Assembly (NCBI GenBank): GCA_019828565.1
Contig: JAHDYR010000005.1
Location: forward strand, 1 to 64,000
Length of the DNA: 64,000 bases
Direction: 5' to 3'
Source of the DNA: Carpediemonas membranifera
Taxonomy: Eukaryota > Fornicata
A program made the translations under genes and the position numbers. A model generated the notes under the pieces. That model was not told where the DNA came from. It worked only from the letters and a program-made list of their open reading frames with translations, and did not search any database. Shown here one piece after another: positions 41,157 through 51,817 of the stretch. Numbering within the stretch: the stretch's first letter is position 1; every line of letters begins with the position of its first letter.

Positions 41157-44100
41157 TCAAAGCATCGAGGGCCACGGCAGTCATCAATATCTACGCTCCC
41201 GATAGTGGATGTGCACGACCCGAGATTGAGGAGTTCGACCGGATGCTAGAGCAAACCGTCGCGAACTATGAGGGGTGTGACATCATCATCATCGGGGACT
41301 GGAACAGGAGGCCAGGGAAACTCAGGCAAGCAACTGCGATGACCCTCCAGCGATGGAACCTCACCCCAATAGCACCAACTGCACCGACGTACGGGACTAA
41401 CTCCCGAACGTCCACAATAGACTATGCAGCGGTAACAGGGGGTATCCAAAACCCGGTTGTTAGGGTAATAGACAAGACCACAATCGGGCACTGGGGGTCG
41501 GCACACAAAGCCATAGAGCTCACCTGGGATAGCAACCCGACAGGGAAACCAGAGATATCAAAGAGACTGGAAATCCCACGGATCGATACGTGGCTGGTCA
41601 AACCCAGGAGAACAGGGCCCAAGCTAGAAGAGTGGCCACCACTAGACAGCAAAATACCAGTGGACGAGATGGAGACTCTCATAAGGAAATGGTTGTCCAC
41701 CGGGTTTGCTACCTCCAGAAGGCACCCATTCGCTGTAGAAAACCAGGAACGTATCCCTAGTGAGGTATGGGAACGGCTGGCCAAAGCCTCCACCTGGAGC
41801 AAAACCGCCGCCAAAGATATCAAAAAGTCCCTCAACGGAGCACTGAGCAGATCATGGAGGACCTTCCAACATGACTGGAATGAGCAGGTTGAGGTTGGAT
41901 CCCGTGATGGGTACAAAACGACAAAAAGGATCCTCGCAAACCAAGTGTTCCGCTTCTGGAACGAGAAGCAGCACGCCGGTCTCCCGGTGATGCTGAAGGC
42001 TGGAAACAAGATTCTAGCAAGGCAGAGGGAGATTGCAGACTCCCTCCAGGAGCAGTACGCGAAGGTAAGCTCCGGGAAGGAACCCACCTGGGAACCCACC
42101 TGGGAAACCGAGCCGGAAACGGACATGGAGGACCATCCGCCATCGCTTGAAGAAGTGACAGCGGCGGTCAAGTCCATAAGGAAGTCCTCGGCCGGAGGCC
42201 CGGACGGGATTATTGGAGATTGTCTGAGGGACCTCCCCGAGTCAGCGTACGAGGCAATCACAGTCCTGCTCGCGAAAGTATACGACAGCGGGACCATGCC
42301 AACCACATGGAAGTATGCAGCGGTGTCGCCTATCCACAAGGTTGGGAAGGACAAGCTCACGCCCAGCTCGTACAGACCGATCTCCCTCACCCCCCTCCTA
42401 TACAGAGCCTACGGGAGGATACTGAAATGGCGCCTCAGGCCGACGGTGGAGAAGTTCATCCCCAGAGAGCAAGTTGGGTTCATGAAAGGGAAAACTGTAG
42501 TGGATCACATAGCCCTCCTAGCCCAACTCCACCAGTCCGGAAACCGTACCAGCGTCCTACTTGACATAGCAAAAGCATATGATACGGTCCCAAGGGACCT
42601 GCTGGTGAACAAGTTGACGCTCATGGGGGTACACCCAAGACTGACGAGGGCCATCCGAAATACACTTACAGAAACGTACATCTCGGTACGAGGGGCAAGC
42701 ACATGGTCCAGAACAAACATGGGGGTCAAGCAAGGATGTGTGGTGGCCCCCACTCTGTTCATTCTCTTCACAGCTAACTGGCTAAGCCAGGCGGCACTGT
42801 ACCTCCGGCATAGAGAGATCCCGGACCCCTGCCTCCCTCCAACGGACGATAGGCCCAAAAACTGCCTCATTGCAATGTTTGTAGATGATACAAGCATCTC
42901 AGCCGAGACCCCGCAGCTCGCCGAAGAAGGCACAGACGCAGTGGTCAGGGTAATTGAAGCCCATGGACTCCAGACCAGCCCAGGCAAAAGTGTGGTGATA
43001 AGTACCGACGTAACTGCAGCGGTCAGCATCCAAGGAACTCCCACACTGGCGTCAGACTCAGCAAGGTATCTGGGACTCTGGCTAGCCAGCGGGAAGAATC
43101 CGTTGGCAGCATGCATCAAAATGAAGACGTCACAATCCCGGAAATACCTAGCCCTGGCAAGGAGAGCAGGGTGGACCAAAGGATCCACCCCGGCCGCCAC
43201 CTCGGAATCCATCCTCAGAACCTTCCTCTGGCCCAAGATCGAGTTCGGGATCGAGATCTGGGGCCAAGCGCTCAGGGGAAGAGCCATCTGGAACAACTGG
43301 CGCGGCCTAATGGCAGGCACAGGACCAGGGGGAGGAGGAGCCGCCCGTGTACTAATGGGATGGATGTGCTGGGAGGCAGATATGGGGCAGAGAGCGGTGA
43401 GGCTCTATGAGTCTGCGCACGACCCGGACCGTCCGACCCCCTAGGGAATCTGGACTGGGCGACAGCGGAGAGAGGATCGGTCTTACATCGCCTCTACCAA
43501 TGGCGACGGAGCGTCCTCCAGGGCACACAGGAGGAGATGCCCGCCAGGGAAAGAGCAAAGAGGGGAGGCTGGACCCTCACAGCAGAAGAACTACTGCACA
43601 CCGGGAGCCGAACGGCCAAAGGGGTGGCAACAGTACTAGCCCCGGAAGTCATCCTCAGCATGCAGCAAGGGAAGAGACCCAAGAAACCAGGAATGATCAA
43701 GGGTGAGATGATAACCAGACGGGAAGTCAAGAGAGTAATCATGACTGCATCCAACACACTCCCCTCCCCCAGCAACAGTGGCAGAAGCAGAGCCATTTTT
43801 CACTTGGGAGCGCGATCGGCCAGCCCCAGGCCCTCCTGAGCAGGATCAAGCGGTGTTGCCCCCTATGTACCCTGGACTCAGAAGGTGACACCATTACTCG
43901 CCTGTACACTGTCACCAGAACCGCGGCGGAAACCACCAAAAATCCTCTCAGAATGGGCATACAACAAGCCCCTGGGAACACAAAGCCACATCATCTGCCA
44001 ATGCAAGGCGGTAGAACGCCCAGAAGGATGGAATGACATCCTGGCGGAGGCGCATCTACGCACACAGTACCACGCCCTAAGGCAAGGGCAGGAGGCGGAG

Positions 44101-44220
44101 TGGTACAACTCAAGGGCAATCCTGGAAATGCTCTGGCTCCTCCGCAGCGAGGACCATACCGTCAGAGAGGGACTGCAGAACGGCAGACGTGCCCTTCTGA
44201 ACCTCCGGAAAGACGGGTAA
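41157..44220 (+). pseudogene. LINE-2 AP-type endonuclease-reverse transcriptase
   Basis: 5'-truncated: the first residues are in the middle of the endonuclease (AVINIYAPDSG, IIIIGDWNRRPG, STIDYAAVTGG, GHWGSAHKAIEL). RT follows: AGGPDGIIGDCL, YRPISLTPLLYRAYGR, LLDIAKAYDTVP, GVKQGCVVAPTLF, MFVDDTSIS (catalytic FVDD near 42880). The main frame stops at 43442-43444 after a CCCCC run; later frames carry the C-terminal zinc finger (CCPLCTLDSEG, HIICQCKAVE), with another break near 43835. Closely related in architecture to LINE-1 but clearly diverged in sequence. Confidence 0.88.
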
Positions 44221-45232
44221 GTACACCATCCCAGAATCCTATGACCTCTGGGACCAGGGTCAAACTGGGACCCAACCCCCCGCCTCAACCGAAGCGGAGC
44301 GCTCCTGGGATCAGCGGGGGACGCAAGCCCCACGTATCCCGGTAGCACCCAGCCGCGGAAGGGGGACTCAACCCCGAACACTAATCTCGCTAACACACAA
44401 ACGCTCACCCATACTGGGAACGTAGACAACATTCAGCCGGCAGAACCGGCACACTCTTCACACGTATAAGAAATAACCCAGAGCCATAGGGCGGGGCACG
44501 TATGCACATGTATACACGTACGTGCGAGGTATCGGGGCGCAGCAGCCAAACAGGAGGGTAACCATAAGGCAACAATACCACCTGGGCGGCACCTGGACCA
44601 AATCAGAGCTGCGCCGAACGGCCCGGCACCCAAAACTTGGAACCAGCCGGAAGCTAGGAAGAAGCCCTATAGGGAACAAATCCTTGAGGAGGGGATCCAT
44701 GCCGAAACGGAAAGTGTGGAAGAGCCCGAACGCAGCCGTGAATCATATAGCTACCCAGCGATGATCGGTGGGTTTCATAACTGGCCCAATTGCGTGGTAC
44801 GGCAAACGCCAAGCCCGAAACCGCTTCGGCGGGTGCCTGAAAAATTGCAAACTGGGTCGAATGGTATGGAGAACATATCCCTGAGAGGAGCCCTGTAGGG
44901 GGAAACCGAGCAGAAGGCCCCGGTGGCGGGTGTGCAGGGCAAGGCCTTGCGGGTGCCAGGCAGAACGGGGGCCCGAAGGACCCCCAAGAGTAAGACCTGG
45001 GTTATCCCGAATTTGGGGGTATCGGGCCAGCCAGTTGATAGGTCAACATGCAAGGGACTACCCAGCCTTACCAGCTGGACCCTGACGGTGATGGTGCTAA
45101 CGCCCCCAACGTAGTATCAGGCTCGCTCACGAAGGGAAGTCAACACGCTAAGGCGTTCCCGGGGACATGGGGTGGTGCAAACTGGTAATTCCCTGATTTA
45201 CACAGGTGTACAGGATACGTTAAATTTCTTTC
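41157..45232 (+). mobile_element. LINE-2, 5'-truncated copy (right arm)
   Basis: Flanked by TTATCGGGAGCTAGAGGA at 41139-41156 and 45233-45250. The empty site survives at 51487-51504, which proves both the target duplication and the exact ends. The 3' tail is TAAATTTCTTTC. The 3' UTR 44221-45220 holds no convincing gene. Confidence 0.94.
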
Positions 45233-45250
45233 TTATCGGGAGCTAGAGGA

Positions 45251-45560
45251 GAAGAACATCCTGATCAAGGCACGCCACACACCAGGACACCTCAACATTA
45301 CGGCCGACAGGCTCTCACGAGGCGTGCCGCTAGAGCCCCTCCACACACCACGCCATATATTGGAGATCATGATGCTGAGGTGGGGGCCGGTCGACTCAGA
45401 TGCGACTGCACACCCAGACCGCTCTCTGGCCCTGCCAGGCTTCGCCAAGCAGGGTTGGCCCGATGGGCTGGAGAGGGACTGGACGGACAAACGCGTGTTC
45501 GCTGCCCCACACCCGAGCTTCATCCCGAAGATATGCCAGCGCTTGATGTCGACCCCAGGG
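45251..45560 (+). pseudogene. DIRS-1 RNase H, second half
   Basis: KNILIKARHTPGHLNITADRLSRG, WGPVDSDATAHPDRSLALPGF, ending RLMSTPG at the LINE-1 junction. Here the following LINE-1 is the truncated, chimeric copy, not the full one. Confidence 0.87.
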
Positions 45561-47182
45561 AAAGAAAGAAAGAAAATTTATGGTGCCTGGTATCGGGCCC
45601 CGGTTACTTAGGCTGATCTCCCTTATTACTGGAGCCGAGTTCCCCGGGGCGCTGCCTCCTCCCTGCGATTGAACTTGTCAGCTGCGTCCAACGAGCGATT
45701 CGGTGCTACTGCTTCCGCTCACTCCCGATTTCACTTCCCCCCATAGGCCTTCGCCATCTCCGTGCGCTGAGCGCTTTCCTGTCTCCCTGTAAACCCGGCA
45801 GCTTCCAGGGAGCCTGGGGGTCTGTCCTCGGTGCTTCCACAGGCAGTTTTGTCCTGCAAGACCTTCTCTATAGCACTCCATGATTCCCTGCAGTCCCTAC
45901 GGGGTCGTTCAAGCATGGCACCCTCTCATCTTTCCAGATTCCCTGTTCAGTGCCCCCACGACCCTGTTAAGTGGCCTACCCGTGGGCGGGGAAAGCAACT
46001 AAGTCCCTCTCATCTACCCCTGTTAGGCGGCGTGGGCTAGGGCTAACACAGACTCTAGATCTGCAAGGCCTAGTACCCCTTATGATAGTTCTCTTGTGCT
46101 ACACTTCCCAGCGTCCCTCTATCGTTCACAAGGGCGGCGGGGACGTCATGTCCCCCGTATCCCATGCTCAGTCCCTGCAGTTTCCTTAGGTTCACCGCGA
46201 GTGGTGCAACCATCCAATTGATGGATTTCCTCTGTCCCTGGCCCTGCCCTCTCCCTGGGAAAAAGGGTCTCCCCTTGATCCCAGAGTCTATGCTTCCCTG
46301 CCCCCTTTCTGGATGTGGTGTTCCTTATCTATCCATCTATTCTATAGCTATCATAGACCTTTGCCAGGGCTCTCAGCCCAGCTCGCAGTCCTTCCCATAT
46401 CTCTTCCGACCCTGTTAACACTAGTTGTTGCACCTCTAAGATTGGCCTCTTCTCATACCACCTCCCATTCGGGCCTCTTCTGACTTGCAATTCCCTGGTC
46501 CTCTCCTTAGCTGTCTTCCATATCTTTTCCCAGTCATCTCCTCTTTCAACCTCTGGGCACTCACACATAATGTGGGCCGCCGATCCCAGCGGCTGACCCC
46601 TTACCCACTCCCTGATTAGTGCCTGCTTCCTGGCTTGGTTTGGCTGCTCTCTCGCTATTTGCCACAGTAACTCTATCTCGCTCTCCTTTGTGCACAGGGG
46701 GCACCTCCTTTGTATCTTGTGTTTGAGTTCCTCACCCATCGCCAGGTCCGCCAGCGCTCGCTCTGGGCCTTCTCCCCTTTCCGCTGATGATGGAGACGGG
46801 CTGACATTCGCTGCCACCGACACTATCCTTTTCCACTCTGCCCTTGACTGCCACTTCCCTGTCTTCCTACTTATGGCCGGTTTCCCCGCCATGCACTTTC
46901 CCATACGTTTGGGTCCTAGGACTTCCATGAGCCCCACCGCTGTCTTGCTCTTGCACCTCCTGGTCCAGTTCATTCTTACCATCTCCCTACCAAAGTCTAT
47001 CTTCCCTGCATTCGTTGCTCCCTCTCTTGTTCCTCTGAGGAGTGCGTTCACTGAGTCCCTGGCTTTCCACATAATCGATCCCTCCTTCCAGACCCTGTCT
47101 CTGATTGGTATATCCTGGCCCCTGCTTGTCACGATCCTCTTGACTGCTAGCATCTCCAGGTGGGCTTGCAGGTCCATCCATC
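45561..47182 (-). mobile_element. Chimeric LINE-1 fragment (DIRS-1 on one side, Ty3-B on the other)
   Basis: The 3' end joins DIRS-1 at exactly the full-length LINE-1 insertion site (CCCCAGGG|AAAG), while the 5' end joins Ty3-B at exactly the truncated LINE-1 site (CCGCAAAACTGCTCGAG). So the flanks belong to two different insertions, and there is no target duplication. Coding from 47182 to 46329 matches the truncated copy. Confidence 0.9.
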
Positions 47183-49216
47183 CCGCAAAACTGCTCGAGC
47201 GGATCATTCGGGACTTCGCCACAGAGGTTTCTCCAAAGAAGCCGAGGATGTATACGAAGAAGAGATTGAGGACTACTCCGACAAGATCAGCGAACTTCTC
47301 GACAAACTACGCGACTTGGATGTTGATCACGACGAGAACATCATTTTCCCATGGCGTGCCTTCAGACTCGCCAGCCCACAAGCCGACAACAACGAGCAGG
47401 CGTCGGGCACTTCAGGCAGGAAGCCGCTCGCTCGCAGGCTCGATGGTCGCGATCCGTTCCAGCAGTTCAGGGACAAGACCAAGTTCCGCATGCCTCCTTC
47501 CCACACGAGATACTGCACACAGCATGGCTGGAACCCGCACCACGAGACGAAGGACTGCAGGTTCCTCATCAGACGGGAGGCTTACAAGGCCCAAGAACGC
47601 CAGCCACAGACCGAGAAGCGTCAGGAACGCAGACCTGAAGAGCGGCAAAAGCAGCACGGCAACCGCGCACGCCCTGTGGCGCCCACCAGTCACCAACAGT
47701 CGGATCGCCGGGCCGGCCGCATGGACCTCCGCCCCTCGTCTACCCTGAAGAACCCCCGCCGCGTCGATGAGGTGTTTGACGCGGATGAAGCGTCTCATTC
47801 GGAGTTGGAGAACGAAGTCTACGAGATCGAGGACATCATACTCGACAAGGACCCGGTGAAGGTCCCGGCTGTTATCAACGGCCAGCACATGAACGTCAAG
47901 TTCGACATCGGCGCTTGCACGTCGGTCATATCAGCCCCTGCCCTCGCAGCGATCCCCGACGTGACCCTGATACCGACCTCAGTCGAACTTCTCGGCGCTG
48001 GGGACGATATCATCTCCACTGGCAAAGCCGCCAAGGTCTCGCTGACCCTCCCCAGTGTCGACGGAAAGACCGTGACCACCACTGCGTTGCTCATGGTCAC
48101 GAAGGGCCAGAGGAAGAAGGTCCTCATTGGACGCGATTTGCTCCGCCGCCTCGGCTTCCTGCTGAACGAACGGCTGCTAATACCGTCCGCTGACCCGATC
48201 GATGACGACGACGGCCTGGGACAGCACCCCTACCTCGACTCGACAACAGAAGAAGTCGACCCCGAGGAAGAGTGGCGCAAGGTTAAGCTGCCGACCGAAG
48301 AGAACCCGGAGCTGGCTGCCTGGCTGACCGACTTCCTTCGCGAGCGCAAGGCCGTGTTTGGCCCTCTACCTCCGGATGGCAGCAAGATGCCGCCACACGA
48401 GATCGTCATCGATCCAAGCCGCCCTACACCCAGGGCCCGACCCAGCCCGCTGAAGGGTGACCCGGGAAACTCAGCCCTCGCGGAGATCGACAAGATGCTC
48501 AACCAGGGCGTGATCCGAGAGAGTCAAAGTCCGCACTCTAGCCCGCACGTCATGGCAAAGAAGAAGAGCGGCGAAGACCGCTTCTGCATCGCTTATAACG
48601 TCTTGAACAACGCCACCATCGACGACCTGTACCCCACGCCGGACATCCGATCGTTTGTACACGAGGCGAGCGGATGCTCCGTGTTCGCGGCGCTCGACCT
48701 GCGCAGCGGATACTGGCAGCAGAACATGGCAACCGATAGCATCCCGCTCACCGCATTCACCGTCCCGGGCGGGCATTACGAGTTCTTACGTACACCATTC
48801 GGGCTGAAGAACGCCCCAGCAAAGTTCCAGCGAGCCATGGACGAGATGCTCGCTGGCATCGACGGTTCAAGAGCCTATATCGACGATATCTTTGCGTACG
48901 CCCGCTCCATTCAGGATTTCAAGTCGACCCTCACCCAGATCTTCGACCAGTTGGAAGCTTACGATATCAAACTCCGCGCCGACAAGTGTGCCATTGGCAT
49001 GAAGGAGGTTGAAGTCTGTGGGTTTATAGTCAACGAGTCTGGCAGGTCGGTTTCCCCCTCACGTATCGCAGCCATCCAGGACCTCACACCCCCAACGACG
49101 ACAACGGAGCTGCGCCGCACGCTAGGCAAGTTCAACTATCTGTCAAACTATGTCCCACACCTCGCCCACGCATCAGCCCCGCTCAACGCCCTCCTAAAGG
49201 GATCGCCGCAGAATCG
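47183..49216 (+). CDS. Ty3-B gag C-terminus, protease and RT (copy 2)
   Basis: Second copy of 36834-38872, with the same Asp-Ile-Gly protease motif (from 47901), CHHC knuckle and YIDD box. Differs at a few bases (for example ENIIFPWRAF against ENIIIPWRAF). The C run before RNase H is one base longer than in copy 1 and still leaves the frame broken. It lacks the first half of gag and the 5' LTR. Confidence 0.88.
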
Positions 49217-51067
49217 GCCCCCCTCGATTGGACTGCCACTGAGGACGAAGCATTCGCCCGTATGAAGACCCTAGTAGCCGAGCACACCGCCCTCGCGCTC
49301 CCAGACCTGAGTGCAAAGTGGACTCTCGAGACCGACGCATCGTCGACCGCCATCGGTGGTGTACTGTGGCAGGGCGAGGGTGACGAGAAGGTCCCACTCG
49401 CCTTCTACAGCAAGACCCTCGACGAGACCCAGCAACGGTGGTCCACGGTGGAACAGGAGCTTTTCGCCATTGTCTATTGTGTAACGCGACCAGAGTTTTC
49501 CCCCCTCTTCAAGCTGAAGCCGTTCGAGCTTCGCACGGACCATCGTAATCTGATATGGCTACTCAGGAAGACAGACGAGGACGGCACTAAGAAACTGACA
49601 CGATGGCGACTCACCATGACAGAGTATCCGTATAACGTCACACACATAGCTGGAGCGCTGAACCTCGTAGCCGACGCACTGTCGCGGCCATCATCTCAGC
49701 GCAAGAACGAGCTGCGCCGCTCGATCGACCACGTCACCACGACGCGCCAAGAGCAGATCACCAGGGCGCACGCCGGTGCACAGGGCCACGTCGGCCCAGA
49801 CCAGACCATCGCCAATCTGAAGCAGTCCGGTGTCACGTGGCCAGGCATGTCGGATGACGTCCGCGCGACCTTACGCCAGTGTCCAATCTGTCGCAAGACA
49901 AAGCCAGCCCGCAAGGAGCCGATCAAGTGGCACTCTACTCAGCGCATCCGCCCATTCGAGACGGTGCAGGTGGACACCATTGGCCCTTTGCCCGAGAGAG
50001 ACGGTCTCAAGTACGTCATCACGGTGGTGGACGTGTTCTCGAAGTTCACCATATTGAAGCCCACACGGTCAACGAGCGCAGCCGAGGCAGCAGCCGCATT
50101 GCTGGAGATCTGGGCGACTTTCGGCGTCCCGGCCGAGCTCCAGTCTGACCAAGGTACACAGTTCAGGAATGCCCTAGTCGAGGAGATGAACGAGCGACTG
50201 AGTTTCAAGCACCGGTTCAGTACGGCATATCATCCGGCCAGCAACGGCGTAGTCGAACGCCTGAATGGTACCGTCATGAGACGCTTAAGAGCGCTCCTGC
50301 TGGACGCCCGCGACGACAACTGGCCCGCATACCTGCCCATCGCCCAGCACGTTATCAACGCCACCCGCCACTCCACCACAGGCCTCAGCCCCTTCGAACT
50401 ATTGTTCGGACGCAAGTCAACCATGCTGCGCGTCGCGCCCGACGCCCTGACCAACGCAACCCAGATGCTCGAGCCTGGCTCAGTCGAAGCCGACGACATC
50501 GTCCGCTTCCAGGCCCACGTCACGTCGCTCCAACAACTTGCCGCGATCAAGGTCAAAGCCTACGAGGTAAACAAGGCTGCAGGCTCCTCGGACAGCACAC
50601 GGGCCTGGGAGAACGAAACCTACGTCCTGCTGAGATACCCGGGCAAGCCGCCGACCAAGCTACTCCCGCCTCTGCGCGGACCGCTCCGCATGGAGGGGAA
50701 GGGCGATCACCCCAACACCTACAAGGTGATGGATCTCGTGTCGAAGTGCGTCGCCACAGTCCACGCAGACCGACTCGTCACATTCCACGCCGACGGCCTC
50801 ACGGAGAAGGAGCTCGAGGAAATTGCCGCCTACGAGCAAGATGAACAACCCGTGGAGGCAGTCGTAGGCCACCGTAAGAAGAAGAACGGCTCTCTGGAGC
50901 TACTGATCCGTTGGGAAGGCCTCACCCCCGACGAGGACTCATACATCCCCTATAATCGCTACTACGACCAGCTCGAGGCTATCGACAGTTATCTCGAGCT
51001 CAATCCTGGTCTCAAGCCGATGTTTGAGAGTGCTAAGAAGAAGTTCCGCAGGAGCGGTCGCCGTTAG
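49217..51067 (+). CDS. Ty3-B RNase H, integrase and chromodomain (copy 2, intact frame)
   Basis: One open frame of about 600 codons. RNase H (ETDASSTAIGG ... LVADALSRP), HHCC zinc domain, integrase D-D-E core (VDTIGP, QSDQGTQ, VVERLNG), GP segment and chromodomain. The integrase break of copy 1 is absent, so this is the better model for the family. No 5' LTR is attached, so the copy could not move by itself. Confidence 0.92.
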   Translation, partial: APLDWTATEDEAFARMKTLVAEHTALALPDLSAKWTLETDASSTAIGGVLWQGEGDEKVPLAFYSKTLDETQQRWSTVEQELFAIVYCVTRPEFSPLFKLKPFELRTDHRNLIWLLRKTDEDGTKKLTRWRLTMTEYPYNVTHIAGALNLVADALSRPSSQRKNELRRSIDHVTTTRQEQITRAHAGAQGHVGPDQTIANLKQSGVTWPGMSDDVRATLRQCPICRKTKPARKEPIKWHSTQRIRPFETVQVDTIGPLPERDGLKYVITVVDVFSKFTILKPTRSTSAAEAAAALLEIWATFGVPAELQSDQGTQFRNALVEEMNERLSFKHRFSTAYHPASNGVVERLNGTVMRRLRALLLDARDDNWPAYLPIAQHVINATRHSTTGLSPFELLFGRKSTMLRVAPDALTNATQMLEPGSVEADDIVRFQAHVTSLQQLAAIKVKAYEVNKAAGSSDSTRAWENETYVLLRYPGKPPTKLLPPLRGPLRMEGKGDHPNTYKVMDLVSKCVATVHADRLVTFHADGLTEKELEEIAAYEQDEQPVEAVVGHRKKKNGSLELLIRWEGLTPDEDSYIPYNRYYDQLEAIDSYLELNPGLKPMFESAKKKFRRSGRR

Positions 51068-51093
51068 TCGTGCGACACGCACTGGGAGGGAAG

Positions 51094-51158
51094 TGTGCCC
51101 TTAACCTGCGGAATTCGTAAACAGTCTTTATCATATTTCTGGGCCCTAGCACGGCACA
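51094..51158 (+). repeat. Ty3-B 3' LTR (copy 2)
   Basis: Identical 65-bp LTR after the same purine tract; followed by GCTCC of DIRS-1. Confidence 0.93.
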
Positions 51159-51817
51159 GCTCCTTCGCGGAGCTGAAGAACATGTGTTCTCGCTCAGCAG
51201 ACCTCCAGCTCACAATCTCGACCGACGCGTCGGGCGAGGGATGGGGCGCTCACTGGTTCAACGAGACACAGCCTCGGTCTGCCAAGGGGACTTTCCGCGC
51301 AGCTCTCAGCGGCGAGTCGATCAACGTCAAGGAGCTCGTAGCCGTCCTCCTAGGTTCACGCCTCATTCCGAGACAGCTCGAGGTCAGGCACTTGACCGTC
51401 TTCACGGACAACACAACCTGCATGGCGTGGATCAACAAGCAGGGCTCAACCAAAGCTCCACCGCTGGCTCTGCTAACCCTCAGGACGCTTTATCGGGAGC
51501 TAGAGGAGAAGAACATCCTGATCAAGGCACGCCACACACCAGGACACCTCAACATTACGGCCGACAGGCTCTCACGAGGCGTGCCGCTAGAGCCCCTCCA
51601 CACACCACGCCATATATTGGAGATCATGATGCTGAGGTGGGGGCCGGTCGACTCAGATGCGACTGCACACCCAGACCGCTCTCTGGCCCTGCCAGGCTTC
51701 GCCAAGCAGGGTTGGCCCGATGGGCTGGAGAGGGACTGGACGGACAAACGCGTGTTCGCTGCCCCACACCCGAGCTTCATCCCGAAGATATGCCAGCGCT
51801 TGATGTCGACCCCAGGG
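51159..51817 (+). pseudogene. DIRS-1 RNase H, uninterrupted copy
   Basis: Complete RNase H and connection region with no LINE-2: TDASGEGWGAHWFN, VKELVAVL, FTDNTTCMAWINKQGS, ARHTPGHLNITADRLSRG, LALPGFAKQGW, ending RLMSTPG at LINE-1. It is the empty-site allele for LINE-2. Confidence 0.9.

Larger units (their letters stand above)
45561..51504 (+). repeat. Direct duplicate of 35211-41156
   Basis: Same order: truncated LINE-1, Ty3-B from mid-gag to 3' LTR, DIRS-1 RNase H first half. The offset is about 10,350. It differs by scattered substitutions and homopolymer indels. The left neighbour is DIRS-1 instead of Ty3-B gag, and after it the RNase H continues with no LINE-2. Confidence 0.92.

Noticed and set aside
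41422-42390. 322-codon minus frame inside LINE-2 (also 29724-30692)
   Set aside because: Mirror of the endonuclease-RT coding region, kept open by codon bias.
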